Origin: an uncultured Litoreibacter sp.
GTDB lineage: Bacteria > Pseudomonadota > Alphaproteobacteria > Rhodobacterales > Rhodobacteraceae
Assembly: GCA_947501685.1 (NCBI GenBank)
Contig: CANMWQ010000001.1
Location: forward strand, 620,001 to 684,000
Reading direction: 5' to 3'
Length of the DNA: 64,000 bases
Positions 1 to 9,161 of the stretch are shown here, piece by piece (position 1 is the stretch's first letter; the number at the start of each line of letters is the position of its first letter). The position numbers were made by a program, and so were the translations under genes. The notes beneath the pieces are model-generated. The model worked only from the letters and a program-made list of their open reading frames with translations. It was not told where the DNA came from and did not search any database.

Positions 1-353
1 AGAATGCCGGGCGGCATGCGATCACGCGCGCACGGGTGGTTGAGGGGTTTGGCACGCCGCCCACTGCCAGCCTGCTGGATTGCTGGCTGGAGACCGGGCG
101 CACCCATCAAATCCGGGTGCATCTGGCCTATTGCGGCCATGCGCTGATTGGTGATCCGACCTATGGCGGCAAGCGCAAACTGGCCAAAACGGCACTGTCT
201 GAGACCGCAATCGCGGCGATCGGGGCCTTCCCACGGCAGGCGCTCCACGCGGCGAGTTTGGGGTTTATGCACCCGGTGTCCGGCGAAACGCTGCACTTTG
301 AGGCAGATCTGCCAACAGATTTCGCAGAGCTGATCGCAGCGCTCCACCGCTGA
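1..353 (+). CDS. RluA-family 23S rRNA pseudouridine synthase, 3' end
   Basis: The reading frame is open from the window edge (first complete codon at base 3) to a TGA at 351-353, so only the C-terminal half of the protein is present. The visible segment contains [22 protein letters not shown] followed by PTYGG, which in shorter form ([14 protein letters not shown]) is the C-terminal signature of the RluA/RluC/RluD family that isomerises uridines in 23S rRNA. The catalytic aspartate region lies upstream of the window. The ORF-track start at 36 is an internal GTG. The branch (RluA, RluC or RluD) cannot be decided from this piece. Confidence 0.88.
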   Translation, partial: NAGRHAITRARVVEGFGTPPTASLLDCWLETGRTHQIRVHLAYCGHALIGDPTYGGKRKLAKTALSETAIAAIGAFPRQALHAASLGFMHPVSGETLHFEADLPTDFAELIAALHR

Positions 354-515
354 GACCCTGAGATAACACCTTCTCGTGAGCGCGGATTACAAGCTCTTTT
401 ACGACAGGCACCGGCTCTTTACCTTTTGGTAACATGCGTGGCGCAAACCTGTGCCGCGCCTGCGGGTCGCACAGGCTTTGTGCGCCATATCGGCGATGAA
501 CGCGCAGGGCTATGG

Positions 516-543
516 CTTGAAATTGAACCGACCAGTTCATATT
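516..543 (+). promoter_or_regulatory. candidate sigma-32 (heat shock) promoter of rpoH
   Basis: CTTGAAA at 516-522 is followed after 13 bases by TTCATAT at 536-542. This resembles the sigma-32 consensus (CTTGAAA, then about 13-15 bases, then CCCATNT). It lies about 45 bases before the rpoH start codon at 589, the right distance for a short leader. In some alphaproteobacteria, such as Caulobacter, rpoH is transcribed partly by its own product, which would fit. The match was made by eye and no start site is known here. Confidence 0.4.
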
Positions 544-588
544 TCTATGTCAAGAAACGAACACGACCTTAAAGGGGGGCACTTTCTT

Positions 589-1485
589 ATGTCTAATATC
601 GGCAATCTTCCCGCACCAAGCCCGGAGCAGGGCCTGAACCGCTATATGCAGGAAATTCGCAAGTTCCCGATGCTGGAACCCGAAGAAGAATATATGCTGG
701 CCAAGCGCTGGGTGGAAGAAGAAGACACCGAGGCCGCCCATAAAATGGTGACGTCGCATCTGCGGCTGGCCGCCAAAATCGCCATGGGCTATCGCGGCTA
801 CGGCCTGCCGACGGCGGAGGTGATCTCGGAGGCGAATGTTGGATTGATGCAAGCGGTCAAGAAGTTTGACCCCGAAAAAGGCTTCCGCCTTGCGACCTAT
901 GCCATGTGGTGGATCCGGGCGAGCATTCAGGAATATGTGCTGCGCTCTTGGTCCATGGTGAAGCTGGGCACGACGAGTGCGCAAAAGAAGCTGTTCTTCA
1001 ACCTGCGCAAGGCGAAGAACCGCATCGGGGCGCTGGAAGACGGTGACCTGCGGCCTGAAAACGTAGCCCGGATTGCCAACGATCTGAATGTGACGGAGGC
1101 GGAGGTGATCTCCATGAACCGTCGCATGTCGGGCGGGGATGCGTCGCTGAACGCGGTGATCTCGGCGGATGGCGAGGGGGCCACGCAGTGGCAGGACTGG
1201 CTGGAAGACGAGGACGCGGATCAGGCGGGTGACTACGCCGAGAAAGACGAGCTGGAGACGCGGCGCGAAATGCTGGCCGAGGCAATGGATGTGCTCAATG
1301 ACCGTGAGAAAGACATCCTGATGCAGCGCCGCCTGTCGGAGAAGACGGTGACGCTGGAAGATCTGTCCGGCCAATATGACGTCAGCCGCGAACGCATCCG
1401 CCAGATCGAGGTGCGCGCTTTTGAAAAGCTGCAAAAGCGCATGCGCGAGCTGGCCAAGGAAAAGGGCCTGCTGGCCGACGCGTAA
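589..1485 (+). CDS. rpoH: RNA polymerase sigma-32 factor RpoH
   Basis: This 298-residue protein is the heat-shock sigma factor that directs RNA polymerase to chaperone and protease genes. Region 2 is recognisable by RLATYAMWWIRASIQEY (about residues 101-117). The RpoH box QKKLFFNLRKAK follows, and region 4.2 carries the helix-turn-helix VSRERIRQIEVRAFEKLQ near the C-terminus. The start at 589 is preferred to the ORF-track start at 451 because family proteins begin close to MSNIGNLP and a purine-rich site (AAAGGGGGG) lies 9-10 bases upstream. Rhodobacterales often carry two rpoH paralogues (rpoHI and rpoHII); which one this is cannot be told by eye. An intrinsic terminator follows, so the gene looks monocistronic. 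Confidence 0.95.
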   Translation: MSNIGNLPAPSPEQGLNRYMQEIRKFPMLEPEEEYMLAKRWVEEEDTEAAHKMVTSHLRLAAKIAMGYRGYGLPTAEVISEANVGLMQAVKKFDPEKGFRLATYAMWWIRASIQEYVLRSWSMVKLGTTSAQKKLFFNLRKAKNRIGALEDGDLRPENVARIANDLNVTEAEVISMNRRMSGGDASLNAVISADGEGATQWQDWLEDEDADQAGDYAEKDELETRREMLAEAMDVLNDREKDILMQRRLSEKTVTLEDLSGQYDVSRERIRQIEVRAFEKLQKRMRELAKEKGLLADA

Positions 1486-1514
1486 CGGTTTTAAGCCCTG
1501 AGGAACAAGACAGA

Positions 1515-1539
1515 GCCCGCCCTTTCGGCGGGCTTTTTT
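1515..1539 (+). terminator. intrinsic terminator of rpoH
   Basis: A perfect 7-bp stem GCCCGCC/GGCGGGC with a 5-base loop (CTTTC) is followed directly by six T residues. It lies 30 bases after the rpoH stop codon. Confidence 0.9.
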
Positions 1540-1577
1540 CTGTTCTAGGCTGGACGTTATATGTGAGGGAGACAGAC

Positions 1578-2552
1578 ATGACGCCAGTAAACTGGGGCAT
1601 CTTAGGTGCTGCGAAATTTGCACGGGAGCATATGGGCCCTGCGATTCATGCGGCCCGTGGCGCGCGGCTTGCCGGTGTGGCGTCCCGCTCTGGAGATATA
1701 TCCGGGTTTCAGGCCTTTGCGCCTGACTGTGTGGGGTTTGACAGCTATGATGCGCTGCTGGCCTCTCCCGAGATTGACGCGGTCTATATCCCGCTGCCCA
1801 ACCACCTGCATGTCGAATGGGCCGAGAAAGCCCTGAGGGCCGGCAAACACGTGCTTTGCGAAAAACCCATCGCCATGAGCGCCGCTGAGATCGACCCGTT
1901 GATTGCGCTGCGGGATGAGACCGGGCTGCTCTGCGCCGAGGCCTATATGATCGTGCATCACCCGCAATGGCAGCGCGCCCGGAAGATTGTGCAATCGGGC
2001 GGCATTGGCGATCTGATGCTGGTGGATGCCGTGTTCAGCTACGACAATTCCAGCGATACCGGCAATATCCGCAACAAACCCGAAACGGGCGGCGGCGGCA
2101 TTCCCGATATCGGGGTCTACACTTTTGGCGCCACGCGTTTTGTCACGGGGCAGGAGCCTGACGCCCTTGAGGCCCGGATCACCTGGGAGAACGGCGTGGA
2201 TGTTTTCGCCCATGTCACCGCCGATTTCCCGTCATTCCGCTATTCCTCCGTCACCTCCATGCGGATGCACCCGCGCCAAGAGGTGACATTTCAGGGCACG
2301 AAAGGTGCATTGAAGCTCACCGCGCCGTTTAACCCCAACGTCTTTGGCGAGGCGCAGCTGCATTGGCACGCGGACACGGCGCAAGGCGTTCCGTCAGTGA
2401 CCGTCGAGCGCTGGCCCGGCGTGAACCATTATGTGTTGCAGGTCGAGGCATTTTGCCGAAGCGTGCAGGGCGGGCCGGAATACCCCGCGACGCTGGAATT
2501 TGCCAAAGGCACGCAGGCGATGATCGACCGGGTGTTCGACGCGGCCAAGTGA
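1578..2552 (+). CDS. Gfo/Idh/MocA family NAD(P)-dependent oxidoreductase
   Basis: This 324-residue protein has an N-terminal Rossmann fold starting GILGAAKFAREHMGPAI, the family EKP motif (HVLCEKPIAMS, about residues 92-102) carrying a conserved lysine, and GGGGIPDIGVYTFGATR in the second domain. Such enzymes reduce or oxidise sugars, inositols or related cyclic substrates with NAD(P). The substrate is not recognisable from sequence and the neighbours give no pathway clue. The ATG at 1578, after GGGAG, is preferred to the GTG at 1563. A repeat-containing hairpin region follows the stop and separates it from the convergent pepF. Confidence 0.9.
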   Translation: MTPVNWGILGAAKFAREHMGPAIHAARGARLAGVASRSGDISGFQAFAPDCVGFDSYDALLASPEIDAVYIPLPNHLHVEWAEKALRAGKHVLCEKPIAMSAAEIDPLIALRDETGLLCAEAYMIVHHPQWQRARKIVQSGGIGDLMLVDAVFSYDNSSDTGNIRNKPETGGGGIPDIGVYTFGATRFVTGQEPDALEARITWENGVDVFAHVTADFPSFRYSSVTSMRMHPRQEVTFQGTKGALKLTAPFNPNVFGEAQLHWHADTAQGVPSVTVERWPGVNHYVLQVEAFCRSVQGGPEYPATLEFAKGTQAMIDRVFDAAK

Positions 2553-2584
2553 GGTGTCGCCGCGCTGGCGCGCGCCGACAGGGT

Positions 2585-2661
2585 GGGGGCTCTGCCCCCG
2601 TCGCTGACGCTCCTCCCCCGGAGTATTTTTAAAGCAGTGATAGGCGAGAGGCTATCACGGG
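2585..2661 (+). repeat. 77-bp intergenic repeat, left inverted copy
   Basis: The element starts with a GGGGGC-TCT-GCCCCC hairpin, runs through a variable centre into CTCCCCCGGAGTATTTTT, and ends in the palindrome GTGATAG-N8-CTATCAC. A near-identical copy lies in inverted orientation at 5428-5505. The last 49 bases agree at all but one position and only the 13-14 base centre differs. It sits between the convergent 3' ends of the oxidoreductase gene and pepF and probably acts in transcription termination. Confidence 0.85.
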
Positions 2662-2663
2662 AG

Positions 2664-4508
2664 CTAGGCCTCCATTGCCTCCAGCTCGTCGATCATGCTG
2701 GAGATCATGCTCAACCCCTTGTCCCAGAATTTCGGGTCCGAGGCGTCGAGGCCGAACGGGGCGAGAAGCTCCTTATGGTGTTTGGAGCCACCCGCCTTGA
2801 GCATCTCGAAATACTTGTCCTGAAAATCGTCGCCGCCTTCCTCATAGACCGCATAAAGCGCGTTCACCAAGCCGTCGCCAAACGCGTAGGCGTAAACATA
2901 GAAGGGGGAATGGACGAAGTGGGGGATATAGGCCCAGAAGGTCTCGTAGCCGTCCATATATTCAAACGCCGGCCCGAGGCTTTCGGCCTGTACCGACATC
3001 CACAGTGCGTTGATGTCATCAGGTGTCAGCTCACCTTTGGAACGCGCGTCATGCAGCTTGCATTCGAAATCGTAAAAGGCGATCTGGCGCACCACCGTGT
3101 TGATCATGTCCTCCACCTTGCCTGCCAGCATCACCTTGCGCTGCTCTTTGGTCTCGGCGCTGTCGATCATCTTGCGGAATGTCAGCATTTCGCCAAAGAC
3201 AGAGGCGGTTTCGGCCAGGGTCAGCGGGGTGGAGCTGAGCAGCTCGCCTTGACCTGCCGCCAGCACCTGATGCACCCCGTGGCCCAATTCATGCGCGAGG
3301 GTCATCACGTCGCGCGGTTTGCCCAGGTAATTCAGCATCACGTAAGGATGCACATCCGTCACCGTCGGGTGCGCGAAAGCGCCCGGTGCCTTGCCGGGTT
3401 TCACGGCGGCATCAATCCAGCCCTCGGAAAAGAACGGCTTGGCAATCTCCGCCATCTCCGGCGCGAAATCGGCATAGGCTTGCATCACGGTGTCCTGTGC
3501 GGCGTCCCAATGGACCAGCGTCGGGTCTTCCATCGGCAGCGGCGCATTGCGGTCCCAGACCTGCATCACGTCGAGCCCCAGCCATTTGCGTTTCAGCTCG
3601 TAATAGCGATGCGACAGCTTGGGGTAGGCGGCGACGACAGCGTCGCGCAGGGCCTCGACCACCTCCGGCTCCACATGGTTGGACAGGTGCCGCCCGGTTT
3701 GCGGGGTTTCCATGCCGCGCCATCGGTCCTCGATCTCTTTTTCCTTGGCCAGCGTGTTATGCACCCGGGCAAAGAGCTTCACATTCTGGCCAAACACATG
3801 CGCCAGTTCGCGCGCGCCAGCTTCCCGCTGGTTGCGGTCGGGGTCGGTCAGAAGGTTCAGGGTGCCCTCAATGTTCAGCTCCTCGCCATCCACGGTGAAG
3901 GTCAGCCCGGCAATGGTCTCGTCAAACAACCGGTTCCACGCGGCAGAGCCGACGGTGGACTGGTCATGCAGGAATTTTTCCAGCTCGTCGGAGAGCTGGT
4001 AGGGTTTCATGGCGCGCAGCCGCTCGAAAACCGGTTTGTAGCGGCCCAGATCGGCATTTTCCGCCAGCCAGCCATCCAACACGGCGTCGTCAATCCGGTT
4101 CAGCTCCAGCGAGAAGAACACCAGCGTCGTCGTATAGGTCGTGATCTTGTCCTGCGCGTTGGCCATGAATTGCGCGCGGTCCGCGTCGGTGGTGTTTTGG
4201 TAGTAACGCAGGCCTGCAAAGGACATGATCCGGCCCGCCACCGTATTGATCTTCTCGTAGCGCAGCACGCAGTCGAGCATGCCGGCCGCGCCAATGTCGG
4301 CCATCTTGCCCTCGTAATCCGCGGCGAAGCTGGCGCAGGCCTCCTCCAGCCAATCCATGTCGCGCTTGAATTCCTTGGCATCCGGGGCTGTGTAAAGATC
4401 GCTCAGATCCCATTCCGGCAGGTCGCCGAGACCCTTGTCTCCCGCGCCGCTCGTATCATGGGCGTCACGCGTTGGGGCGGGGAAGGTCAGGCGGAAGGGC
4501 GATGTCAT
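2664..4508 (-). CDS. pepF: oligoendopeptidase F family M3 metallopeptidase
   Basis: This 614-residue cytoplasmic zinc peptidase belongs to the M3B (PepF) clade, which degrades oligopeptides. The zinc-binding motif HELGH appears in MTLAHELGHGVHQVL (about residues 403-417), with a downstream glutamate in TLAETASVFGEML as expected for the third ligand. Length and the N-terminal helical region agree with the family. The start ATG at 4508 is preceded by AAAGGA at good spacing. It is transcribed in the same direction as the phosphodiesterase gene upstream (80-base gap) and ends beside the left copy of the inverted repeat. Confidence 0.93.
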   Translation of the reverse strand: MTSPFRLTFPAPTRDAHDTSGAGDKGLGDLPEWDLSDLYTAPDAKEFKRDMDWLEEACASFAADYEGKMADIGAAGMLDCVLRYEKINTVAGRIMSFAGLRYYQNTTDADRAQFMANAQDKITTYTTTLVFFSLELNRIDDAVLDGWLAENADLGRYKPVFERLRAMKPYQLSDELEKFLHDQSTVGSAAWNRLFDETIAGLTFTVDGEELNIEGTLNLLTDPDRNQREAGARELAHVFGQNVKLFARVHNTLAKEKEIEDRWRGMETPQTGRHLSNHVEPEVVEALRDAVVAAYPKLSHRYYELKRKWLGLDVMQVWDRNAPLPMEDPTLVHWDAAQDTVMQAYADFAPEMAEIAKPFFSEGWIDAAVKPGKAPGAFAHPTVTDVHPYVMLNYLGKPRDVMTLAHELGHGVHQVLAAGQGELLSSTPLTLAETASVFGEMLTFRKMIDSAETKEQRKVMLAGKVEDMINTVVRQIAFYDFECKLHDARSKGELTPDDINALWMSVQAESLGPAFEYMDGYETFWAYIPHFVHSPFYVYAYAFGDGLVNALYAVYEEGGDDFQDKYFEMLKAGGSKHHKELLAPFGLDASDPKFWDKGLSMISSMIDELEAMEA

Positions 4509-4588
4509 GAAGCGGTCCTTTGCAAAATGCTATTAGAGGCGAGCCTAGGCGCAGCCCGTGGCAGTCTCAAGGCAAAGGCTGCATGTTC

Positions 4589-5413
4589 TCAAGCCGAAGT
4601 GATGTCTTGCGCCATCCGCGCCGCCGCGGCGATCGCGAAATCCTCGCTATGCACAATCACACTGCCTGCGCCCACCAGCACAATGCCATAGGCCCCCGGC
4701 TCGGCCACGGAATGCGCGGAGCCCGCATCGCCCAGCCGCATCGGCATCTGGTGGCAGGGCGATTTGAAGACGGTGAAAGGCAGCCCCTCCGCATGGCCGG
4801 AGATGGTGCGGTGGATATGTCCGCAAAGCAGTTGCACGGGGCCAGAGTAGCCTTTGAGCAGGGCGTAAAGCGGCGCGGGGTTTTGCAGCGCAATCGCGTC
4901 CATGCCCGAAAATCCGGTGGCAAAGGGCGGGTGATGCAGCGCGACAATCACGGGCCGCCCGGCGGCCCAGGTCAGGGCGCGTTCCAGCCAGCCAAGCCGC
5001 TCGGCGCAGAGCCTGCCCGAATGTCGCGGGTCGGCATGATCATCCAGCGTATCGAGCGTGATCAGGCAAGCGGGGCCAAGGTCGACCATTTGCTGGACAT
5101 GGCCTGACGAGGTGACCTCTGCCTCTGGAAACACCCGCAGGAACGCCGCGCGGTTGTCGTGATTGCCAAGCAGGAAACTGACCGGCAGCGTAAGCCCGTC
5201 CAGCGCGCCGCGCAGGCGCTGATACTGGGCGCTGCGCCCGTGATGCGTCAGATCGCCCAGCAGCACGACCCGGCTGGCATCCGGGTGCTGGGACAAGGCG
5301 TGCTCCAGCCCGTCGCAAAAGCGCGCAAGCGGATCAAGCCCAATGATCTCGTCGCCTTCATCAACGAGATGCAGGTCGGAAAACACCAAAAACTTGGCCA
5401 TTTCATCCGCCAT
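4589..5413 (-). CDS. CpdA-like class III cyclic-nucleotide phosphodiesterase / metallophosphoesterase
   Basis: The protein (274 residues from 5413) has all five calcineurin-like metallophosphoesterase blocks in order: SDLHL, GDLTHHG, GNHD, LHHPPF and CGHIHRT. This motif set, including GNHD and the final GHxH, matches the CpdA-type phosphodiesterases that hydrolyse cAMP in proteobacteria, but other phosphodiester substrates cannot be excluded. The ORF-track start at 5452 lies inside the intergenic repeat. ATG 5413 (MADEMAKFLV) has GGGGGAG about 10 bases upstream, and ATG 5401 is an alternative. The ribosome-binding site abuts the right inverted repeat. It is followed by pepF in the same orientation. 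Confidence 0.85.
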   Translation of the reverse strand: MADEMAKFLVFSDLHLVDEGDEIIGLDPLARFCDGLEHALSQHPDASRVVLLGDLTHHGRSAQYQRLRGALDGLTLPVSFLLGNHDNRAAFLRVFPEAEVTSSGHVQQMVDLGPACLITLDTLDDHADPRHSGRLCAERLGWLERALTWAAGRPVIVALHHPPFATGFSGMDAIALQNPAPLYALLKGYSGPVQLLCGHIHRTISGHAEGLPFTVFKSPCHQMPMRLGDAGSAHSVAEPGAYGIVLVGAGSVIVHSEDFAIAAAARMAQDITSA

Positions 5414-5427
5414 ATCGCGCCACTCCC

Positions 5428-5505
5428 CCCGTGATAGCCTCTCGCCTATCACTGCTTCAAAAATACTCCGGGGGAGCGACCGAAGGGAGCGGGGGCAGAG
5501 CCCCC
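5428..5505 (-). repeat. 78-bp intergenic repeat, right inverted copy
   Basis: This is the reverse complement of the element at 2585-2661: GTGATAG/CTATCAC palindrome, AAAAATACTCCGGGGGAG, variable centre, then GGGGGC-AGA-GCCCCC. Read on the minus strand it comes 20 bases after the pyruvate carboxylase stop, so it also follows a gene in that gene's own direction. The GC hairpin there is a plausible terminator for pyc. The palindromic end borders the ribosome-binding site of the phosphodiesterase gene. Confidence 0.85.
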
Positions 5506-5524
5506 AAACACCTTACAATGCGCC

Positions 5525-8500
5525 TCACTCCAATTCGATCAGCAGATCCTTGGCATCAATCTGTCCGCCCGGCGTGACATAGACGGCCTTCACCACCGCG
5601 TCGCGCTCGGCGTGAATGCCGGTTTCCATCTTCATAGCCTCGATGGTCAGCAGCAGGTCACCCTCCTTGACCTTCTTGCCCACCTGAGCGGCCACCGTCG
5701 CCACAACGCCGGGCATGGGCGCGCCGATATGGTTCGGATTGCCCGCCTCGGCCTTGGCCATCTTGGCAACGGCGGAGGTGATCTTGCGGTCGGGCACCCG
5801 GATCGTGCGGGGCTGGCCGTTGATCTCGAAAAAGACCTTGGCCTCGCCATCCGCATTGGTGGCGGAGCGCGCCTGCATGCGGATCTCAAGCGTCTTGCCC
5901 GGATCAATCTCGGCGCTGATTTCTTCGCCGGGGCTCATGCCGTAAAAGAACGTATGCGTCGGCAGGGTGCGCACGGGGCCGTAGACCCGGTGCCGGCCCA
6001 TATAATCAAGGAACACTTTGGGGTACATCAGGTAGCCGTTGAGATCCTCATTGTCGATTGTCATGCCGTCCAGCTGCTCCGACAGATCACTGCGCGCGGC
6101 TTCCAGATCAACCGGGGCAAGCTCTTCGCCGGGACGTTTGGTCGACGGCTTTTCGCCCTTCAAGATCTTCTTCTGAATGGGCTTCGGCCACCCGCCCGGA
6201 GGTTGCCCCAGCGAGCCGCGCATCATGTCCACGACGCTTTCGGGGAAGGCCACATCCGTTTTGGGGTCTTCAACCTGATCACGTGTCAGCCCTTGGCTGA
6301 CCATCATCAGCGCCATGTCGCCCACCACTTTGGAGGACGGCGTCACCTTCACGATATCGCCAAACATCTGGTTCACATCCGCATAGGTCTGCGCGACCTC
6401 GTGCCAGCGCTCTTCGAGGCCAACAGAGCGCGCCTGCGCCTTGAGGTTGGTGAACTGCCCGCCGGGCATCTCATGCAGATACACTTCGGAGGCCGGGGCC
6501 TGCATGCCGCTCTCGAAGGCTGCATATTGGCCGCGCACGGCCTCCCAGTAATCCGAGATCTGGCGCACGGTTTTGATGTCGAGCCCGGTGTCGCGCTCGG
6601 TATTGGCCAGCACTTCGACCACAGAACCCAAAGTGGCCTGCGACGTGTTGCCAGACAGCGCGTCCATCGCGCAATCAACCGCGTCCACGCCCGCCTCGGA
6701 GGCCGCAACAATGGTCGCCACGGCGGTGCCTGCCGTATCATGCGTATGGAAATGGAGCGGCAATCCGACCTCTTCTTTCAGGGCTTTCACAAGGATCGTG
6801 GCGGAGGCGGGTTTCAGCAGCCCCGCCATGTCTTTCAGCCCCAGCACATGCGCGCCTGCGGCTTTCAGCTCCTTGCCCATATCGACGTAATATTTCAGGT
6901 CATATTTCGACCGCTCCGGGTTCAGCAGGTCGCCCGTGTAGCAGATGGAGCCCTCGCAGACCTTGCCGCTTTCGACCACCGCATCCATCGCAACGCGCAT
7001 GTTTTCAACCCAGTTCAGGCTGTCAAACACGCGAAACACGTCCACGCCGGTCTCCGCCGCCTGGCGCACGAATTCCTGCACCACATTGTCGGGGTAGTTG
7101 GTATAGCCCACCCCGTTGGAGGCGCGAAGCAGCATTTGCGTCATCAGGTTCGGCATGGCTTTTCGCAGATCGCGCAGGCGCTGCCACGGGCATTCCTGCA
7201 AGAAGCGATAGGCCACATCAAACGTGGCACCGCCCCAACATTCCATGGAGAACAGCCCCGGCATATTCGCCGCATAGGTCGGCGCCACCCGGATCATATC
7301 AATCGAGCGCATCCGTGTGGCCAGCAAAGACTGGTGCCCGTCGCGCATTGTGGTGTCGGTGATCAGCAGCTGTTTTTGCTCGCTCATCCAGTCTGCCACC
7401 GCCTGCGCGCCGTGTTCCTCAAGAATGTTGCGTGTGCCGTAAGCCGGGTCGTCTTTGGGCTCTGGCGGCTTCGGCGTCCGGCCCTCGGCGGGCAGGGGAC
7501 GGCCTTCGGTCTCGGGATGGCCGTTGACGGTGATGTCGGCGATATAGGTCAGGATTTTCGTCGCCCGGTCGCGGCGCTTTTTGAAGTCAAACAGCTCCGG
7601 CGTCTCGTCGATGAATTTCGTGTGGTAGCCGTAATTCAGGAAGGTCGGGTGCTTGAGCAGGTTTTCCACGAAGGCAATATTCGTGCTGACCCCGCGAATA
7701 CGAAACTCGCGCAAAGCCCGGTCCATGCGGCTGATCGTGGCCTCGGGGGTAGGTGCCCAAGCGGTGACTTTCTCCAGCAAGCTGTCGTAATAGCGCGTGA
7801 TCACCGCGCCCGAATAGGCGGTGCCGCCATCCAGCCGAATGCCCATGCCTGTGGCCGAACGGTAGGTGGTGATCCGGCCATAATCGGGGATGAAGTTGTT
7901 CTGCGGGTCTTCGGTGGTGACGCGGCATTGCAGCGCGTGGCCGTCCAGCTTGACGTCATATTGCGACGCGACCCCGGTGGCCTCCACCAAAGATTTGCCT
8001 TCGGCAATCAGGATTTGCGCGCGCACGATGTCGATGCCGGTGACTTCCTCGGTGACAGTATGCTCCACCTGCACGCGCGGGTTTACTTCGATGAAGTAAA
8101 ACGCGCCGCTGTCCATATCCATCAGGAATTCGACCGTGCCCGCACATTCGTAATTCACATGCTCGCAGATCTTCTTGCCCAAGGCACAGATTTGTTCGCG
8201 CTGCGTGCTGCTGAGATAGGGGGCGGGCGCACGTTCCACGACCTTCTGGTTGCGGCGCTGCACGGAGCAGTCGCGCTCCCACAAATGATAAATTGCGCCG
8301 TGGCTGTCGCCAAGGATCTGCACTTCGACATGCCGCGCGCGCATGATCATCTTCTCCAGATACCCCTCGCCATTGCCAAAAGCTGCCTCCGCCTCGCGGC
8401 GGCCCTCAAGGACTTTTTCCTCCAGCTCATCCTCGGACATGATCGGGCGCATGCCGCGACCGCCACCGCCCCAGGAGGCTTTGAGCATCAATGGATAGCC

Positions 8501-8962
8501 GACCTCAGCGGCCTGTTCCTTGATCTTGGCCATGTCGTCGCCAAGCACATCGGTGGCCGGAATGACCGGCACCTCGGCCGCCACCGCCACCTGCCGCGCG
8601 GAGGCCTTGTCGCCAAGCGCGCGCATGGTTTCGGCCCGAGGGCCAATGAATTTGATACCATTGGCCGCGCAGGCATCGACAAATTCGGGATTTTCCGACA
8701 GGAGCCCGTAGCCCGGATGGATCGCATCCGCACCGGACATTTTTGCGACGCGAATGATCTCGTCAATCGCGAGATAGGCCGCAACAGGGCCCAACCCCTC
8801 GCCAATGCGATAGGCCTCATCGGCTTTGAACCGGTGGAGCCCCAGCTTGTCCTCCTCGGCATAGACAGCCACGGTTTTCTTGCCCATTTCATTGGCGGCG
8901 CGCATCACCCGGATGGCAATTTCGCCTCGGTTGGCAATCAGGATTTTCTTGAAATCGGCCAT
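5525..8962 (-). CDS. pyc: pyruvate carboxylase
   Basis: This 1145-residue single-chain enzyme carboxylates pyruvate to oxaloacetate with ATP and biotin and replenishes the TCA cycle. The N-terminal biotin carboxylase domain (about residues 1-455) starts KKILIANRGEIAIRVMRAA and contains the glycine-rich loop KASWGGGGRGM and the active-site segment EVNPRVQVEHTVTEEVTG. The carboxyltransferase domain (about 540-810) has TTMRDGHQSLLATRMR and the metal-ligand region HFHTHDTAG. The C-terminal biotinyl domain carries the biotinylation motif EAMKMETG. Length matches the alpha-type enzyme. It is flanked by repeat-containing spacers and appears monocistronic. Confidence 0.97.
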   Translation of the reverse strand: MADFKKILIANRGEIAIRVMRAANEMGKKTVAVYAEEDKLGLHRFKADEAYRIGEGLGPVAAYLAIDEIIRVAKMSGADAIHPGYGLLSENPEFVDACAANGIKFIGPRAETMRALGDKASARQVAVAAEVPVIPATDVLGDDMAKIKEQAAEVGYPLMLKASWGGGGRGMRPIMSEDELEEKVLEGRREAEAAFGNGEGYLEKMIMRARHVEVQILGDSHGAIYHLWERDCSVQRRNQKVVERAPAPYLSSTQREQICALGKKICEHVNYECAGTVEFLMDMDSGAFYFIEVNPRVQVEHTVTEEVTGIDIVRAQILIAEGKSLVEATGVASQYDVKLDGHALQCRVTTEDPQNNFIPDYGRITTYRSATGMGIRLDGGTAYSGAVITRYYDSLLEKVTAWAPTPEATISRMDRALREFRIRGVSTNIAFVENLLKHPTFLNYGYHTKFIDETPELFDFKKRRDRATKILTYIADITVNGHPETEGRPLPAEGRTPKPPEPKDDPAYGTRNILEEHGAQAVADWMSEQKQLLITDTTMRDGHQSLLATRMRSIDMIRVAPTYAANMPGLFSMECWGGATFDVAYRFLQECPWQRLRDLRKAMPNLMTQMLLRASNGVGYTNYPDNVVQEFVRQAAETGVDVFRVFDSLNWVENMRVAMDAVVESGKVCEGSICYTGDLLNPERSKYDLKYYVDMGKELKAAGAHVLGLKDMAGLLKPASATILVKALKEEVGLPLHFHTHDTAGTAVATIVAASEAGVDAVDCAMDALSGNTSQATLGSVVEVLANTERDTGLDIKTVRQISDYWEAVRGQYAAFESGMQAPASEVYLHEMPGGQFTNLKAQARSVGLEERWHEVAQTYADVNQMFGDIVKVTPSSKVVGDMALMMVSQGLTRDQVEDPKTDVAFPESVVDMMRGSLGQPPGGWPKPIQKKILKGEKPSTKRPGEELAPVDLEAARSDLSEQLDGMTIDNEDLNGYLMYPKVFLDYMGRHRVYGPVRTLPTHTFFYGMSPGEEISAEIDPGKTLEIRMQARSATNADGEAKVFFEINGQPRTIRVPDRKITSAVAKMAKAEAGNPNHIGAPMPGVVATVAAQVGKKVKEGDLLLTIEAMKMETGIHAERDAVVKAVYVTPGGQIDAKDLLIELE

Positions 8963-9136
8963 GGCAGCTGTCCCGTCTTTGTCTCAATTATGCAGTTGCG
9001 GCATGCATAGGCGGGAATTGTCTTGGGGTAAACTAACTAGATGTGGGTACGCGCCAGGCAGTGCGGCTGCGCCGCGCGAGATATTTTGCGCTCTTTGAGG
9101 ACGTTCCGTCCTCAGCCGCGCGGGCAAACTCCTGAA

Positions 9137-9156
9137 GAGTATTTTTGAAGCAATGA
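9137..9156 (+). repeat. copy of the GAGTATTTTTGAA intergenic repeat
   Basis: GAGTATTTTTGAAGCAATGA matches the core of the inverted copies at 2621-2640 and 5449-5468 at 18 of 20 positions. It lies in the 199-base gap between the pyc 5' end and the lldD 3' end. It is preceded by a hairpin (TGAGGAC/GTCCTCA, about 9096-9114). Confidence 0.7.
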
Positions 9157-9161
9157 TGGGG

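Noticed and set aside
2583-4691. 702-residue ORF on the + strand
   Set aside because: Antisense shadow of pepF, which has the HELGH motif and a good start.
5612-9010. 1132-residue ORF on the + strand
   Set aside because: It is the antisense shadow of pyruvate carboxylase. Its translation is histidine- and arginine-rich with no family motifs, a usual artefact of high-GC coding DNA.
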